From positions 992,001 to 1,056,000 of the forward strand of contig NZ_JBEWSZ010000001.1 in assembly GCF_040537815.1 (NCBI RefSeq): a stretch of DNA of 64,000 nucleotides, given 5' to 3'. The notes beneath the pieces are model-generated. The model saw only the letters and a list, made by a program, of their open reading frames with translations, was not told the origin of the DNA and did no database searches. Source of the stretch: Mesorhizobium shangrilense (GTDB lineage: Bacteria; Pseudomonadota; Alphaproteobacteria; Rhizobiales; Rhizobiaceae). This document shows positions 62,351 through 64,000 of this stretch, one piece after another. The position numbers were made by a program, and so were the translations under genes. Numbering within the stretch: the first letter of the stretch is position 1; every line of letters starts with the position of its first letter.

Positions 62351-63173
62351 GTTGTTGAGGTCGTCTGTCCTTCCGGCACTGGTCGCGGTTGCGATCTTTG
62401 GCGCCGTGGGCCAGGCCATGGCCTTCGACGACAAGGTGTTCGACGACAAGACCGGGGTGAAGCCGCAGTCCAGCCCGTGGGCTGTATTCCAGTTCGGATT
62501 CTCCGCCTACAAGAACGGCCACAAGGAACAGGCGGCGGAAGCCTATAAATACGCCGCAGAGAACGGCCAGATCGGCGCCACCTGGAAGCTTGCGCGCATG
62601 TATGCCGAAGGCGACGGCGTGGCGCGCGACGACTATGAGGCGTTCAAGTTCTTCTCGGAAATCGTCGACCAGGATGTCGAGCCGGGCTCGCCGGAAGAAA
62701 GCTATGTCTCCGACGCGCTGGTGGCACTGGGCGACTATCTCCGCAAGGGCATTCCCGGCAGTCCGGTCACGGAAAACGAAGTGGCCGCCCAGGAATACTA
62801 CATGCGTGCCGCCGCCAACTACCGCAATCCGAACGCACAGTTCGAGATGGGGCAGATGTTCCTGAAGGGCGAGGGCGGCGTCAAGGCCAGCGTCAAGCAG
62901 GCCGGCCGCTGGTTCCAGCTCGCCGCCGAAAAGGGCCATGCCGGCGCCCAGGCGACGCTCGGCAATCTGCTGTTCCAGAGCGGCAAGATCGTTCGTGGCC
63001 TGGCGATGATGACGGCCGCGCTCGAACGCGCTTCGCCGGCCGATCAGCCCTGGATTCGCGGCATGCAGGAAGAGGCGTTTGCCGCCGCGGGCGAGGCCGA
63101 CCGCCGCACCGCGATTTCGCTGGCCGACGATATCCTTACCAAGGGCGGTGGCGAGGGTAGCGGCGACCAGTAG
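62337..63173 (+). CDS. exoR: Sel1-repeat periplasmic protein, ExoR-like
   Basis: A 278-residue secreted protein (signal peptide [20 protein letters not shown]... cleaved near AMAFDD). It has Sel1-type repeats: [95 protein letters not shown]. Layout and length match ExoR of Sinorhizobium, a periplasmic inhibitor of the ExoS/ChvI two-component system that controls exopolysaccharide and motility. The ATG lies inside the end of ilvD (14-bp overlap), so ilvD translation may influence it. Confidence 0.82.
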   Translation: MRTFELLRSSVLPALVAVAIFGAVGQAMAFDDKVFDDKTGVKPQSSPWAVFQFGFSAYKNGHKEQAAEAYKYAAENGQIGATWKLARMYAEGDGVARDDYEAFKFFSEIVDQDVEPGSPEESYVSDALVALGDYLRKGIPGSPVTENEVAAQEYYMRAAANYRNPNAQFEMGQMFLKGEGGVKASVKQAGRWFQLAAEKGHAGAQATLGNLLFQSGKIVRGLAMMTAALERASPADQPWIRGMQEEAFAAAGEADRRTAISLADDILTKGGGEGSGDQ

Positions 63174-63218
63174 CCGAGCGATCTTGCGCCGCTCGCGGGT
63201 TCCAGAGTCCCGATAGGA

Positions 63219-63521
63219 TCAGTTTGCCGTCGGCTCCGCCGGGATCACTTTCGGCGGGGGTGTCGAGAGCGGTGCCGTCGGATGCGGTGCGGGCGCGTCT
63301 CCGGGACAGTTGTCCGCCACCTTTGTCCACGACGAGTTGTTGAGGACCTTGTCACATCGGGCCATCTGGTTCTGACCGGCAACCGTGAGGCAAGCCGATT
63401 GGCCGAGCTGGAACGACTTGCCGTTGGCCAGGCATTCCGGGGCGGCGAGAACCACGGTTGTCGCCGCCACTATCGATATCGATCCCACGGCAATCGGGCA
63501 AAGAAGAAGTCGGAAGGTCAC
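63219..63521 (-). CDS. Small secreted protein of unknown function
   Basis: A 100-residue protein with a signal-like N-terminus (LLLCPIAVGSISIVAATTVVLAAPE), then a short domain with four cysteines (ECLANGKSFQLGQSACLTVAGQNQMARCDKVLNNSSWTKVADNCPG) and a proline-rich tail. The GTG at 63521 is chosen because GGAGG lies five bases upstream; the frame also opens further upstream without a ribosome site. The family is not recognised. The cysteine pattern suggests two disulfides in the periplasm. Confidence 0.65.
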   Translation of the reverse strand: MTFRLLLCPIAVGSISIVAATTVVLAAPECLANGKSFQLGQSACLTVAGQNQMARCDKVLNNSSWTKVADNCPGDAPAPHPTAPLSTPPPKVIPAEPTAN

Positions 63522-63615
63522 GGCAGCCTCCGTCGCAGCATCATGATCTCCGATCAAACGCGCGATTGTGGCGAGATGTGGGTTCGGTTGGCGGATGCCC
63601 GGACCGGCCCATTTG

Positions 63616-64000
63616 TCAGGCCGGCTGCAGCGCGAGGTCTATGGCCACGGGAACGTGGTCGGATGGCTTTTCCCAGGCCCGGACATGCTTTTCGATGGAG
63701 GCCGACGAAAACCGGTTGGCGGCCTCCGGCGACAACAGCAGATGGTCGATGCGGATGCCGTTGTTCTTCTGCCAGGCGCCGGCCTGATAGTCCCAGAAGG
63801 TGTAGGTGTCCGGCGCGTCGGTGACCGCTCGCACCGCTTCGGTGAAGCCGAGATTGAGCAACCGCCGGAAGGCCTGCCGCGTCTGCGGCTGGAACAGCGC
63901 GTCGCCCAGCCAGTTCTCCGGGAATTTCGCGTCGATCGGTTCGGGAATGACGTTGTAGTCGCCGGCCAGCACCAGCGCCTCTTCAAGCCGAAGCCGCTCT
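63616..64000 (-). CDS. xthA: Exodeoxyribonuclease III, C-terminal part
   Basis: About 127 C-terminal residues of an exonuclease III/AP endonuclease; the gene continues past the right edge. The catalytic motifs are LVLAGDYNVIPEPIDAKF, then TFWDYQAGAWQKNNGIRIDHLLLS and the final KPSDHVPVAIDL with the catalytic Asp-His pair. The enzyme acts in base excision repair at abasic sites. Confidence 0.93.
   Translation of the reverse strand, partial: ERLRLEEALVLAGDYNVIPEPIDAKFPENWLGDALFQPQTRQAFRRLLNLGFTEAVRAVTDAPDTYTFWDYQAGAWQKNNGIRIDHLLLSPEAANRFSSASIEKHVRAWEKPSDHVPVAIDLALQPA

Overview
The window looks like chromosomal DNA from a high-GC alphaproteobacterium of the Rhizobiales, most probably Mesorhizobium or a close relative. 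The evidence is a lipid A very-long-chain fatty acid cluster with AcpXL, a RirA regulator with the C91/C99/C105 cysteine triad, an hmuPSTUV haem-uptake operon, an ExoR-like Sel1 protein, a PopZ-family polarity protein, and PutA controlled by an Lrp-type PutR. I see no phage, insertion sequence, integrase or CRISPR array. A few short genes (32262-32684, 40176-40511, and partly 59202-60326) are visibly more AT-rich than their surroundings.

Layout. 1-3184 (minus): acpXL, two ketosynthases and an alcohol dehydrogenase for the C28 acyl chain of lipid A. 3352-10499: a histidine phosphatase, an AEC carrier, gabD, galM, a KDG-type sugar kinase, a YtkA/FixH-like protein and a di-haem cytochrome c peroxidase. 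10502-14728: divergent putR/putA with dyads between them. 14825-17201: two tandem copies of a family 2 glycosyltransferase. The spacer between them still carries a relic of the putA 3' end and a relic of the haem-monooxygenase gene, so the duplication can be read directly. 17210-26620: a complete haem-uptake locus. The minus-strand arm is hmuR, a coupled secreted protein, tonB, an IsdG-type monooxygenase and a VOC protein. The plus-strand arm is hmuPSTUV. The arms share a divergent promoter with a RirA-type (IRO) box. rirA follows on the minus strand, and an Irr-type (ICE) palindrome lies upstream of it.

26986-39166: DUF445 protein, phasin, MaoC hydratase, DHA2 exporter with a divergent LysR regulator, a lipoprotein, a CmlA/FloR-like phenicol exporter, MocR regulator with a divergent EamA exporter, an alcohol dehydrogenase, and a maleylpyruvate isomerase/fumarylpyruvate hydrolase pair. 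The most striking signal in the window lies upstream of the phenicol exporter: a nine-codon reading frame, MGTGKSADK, which closely matches the attenuator leader of plasmid cmlA (MSTSKNADK). A 10-bp stem follows its stop codon at once, suggesting that inducible translational attenuation of phenicol efflux exists in a rhizobial chromosome.

39350-43238: LuxR-type response regulator, a DUF1493 acyl-carrier-like protein, a soluble hybrid histidine kinase and a FIST-domain protein. The kinase/FIST pair resembles the nitric-oxide-sensing NosP/NahK system. 43434-47204: a form II CO-dehydrogenase-like molybdenum hydroxylase in S-L-M order, with a long imperfect inverted repeat made of GTAGGGC-like words between the first two genes. 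47279-64000: GNAT acetyltransferase, cutC, cupin, PsiF and small membrane proteins, tRNA-Asn(GTT), tRNA-Cys(GCA), pcm, tolC, popZ, a frameshifted VOC gene, valS, a FadL-family porin, ilvD overlapping an exoR-like gene, a small secreted protein and the 3' part of an exodeoxyribonuclease III gene.
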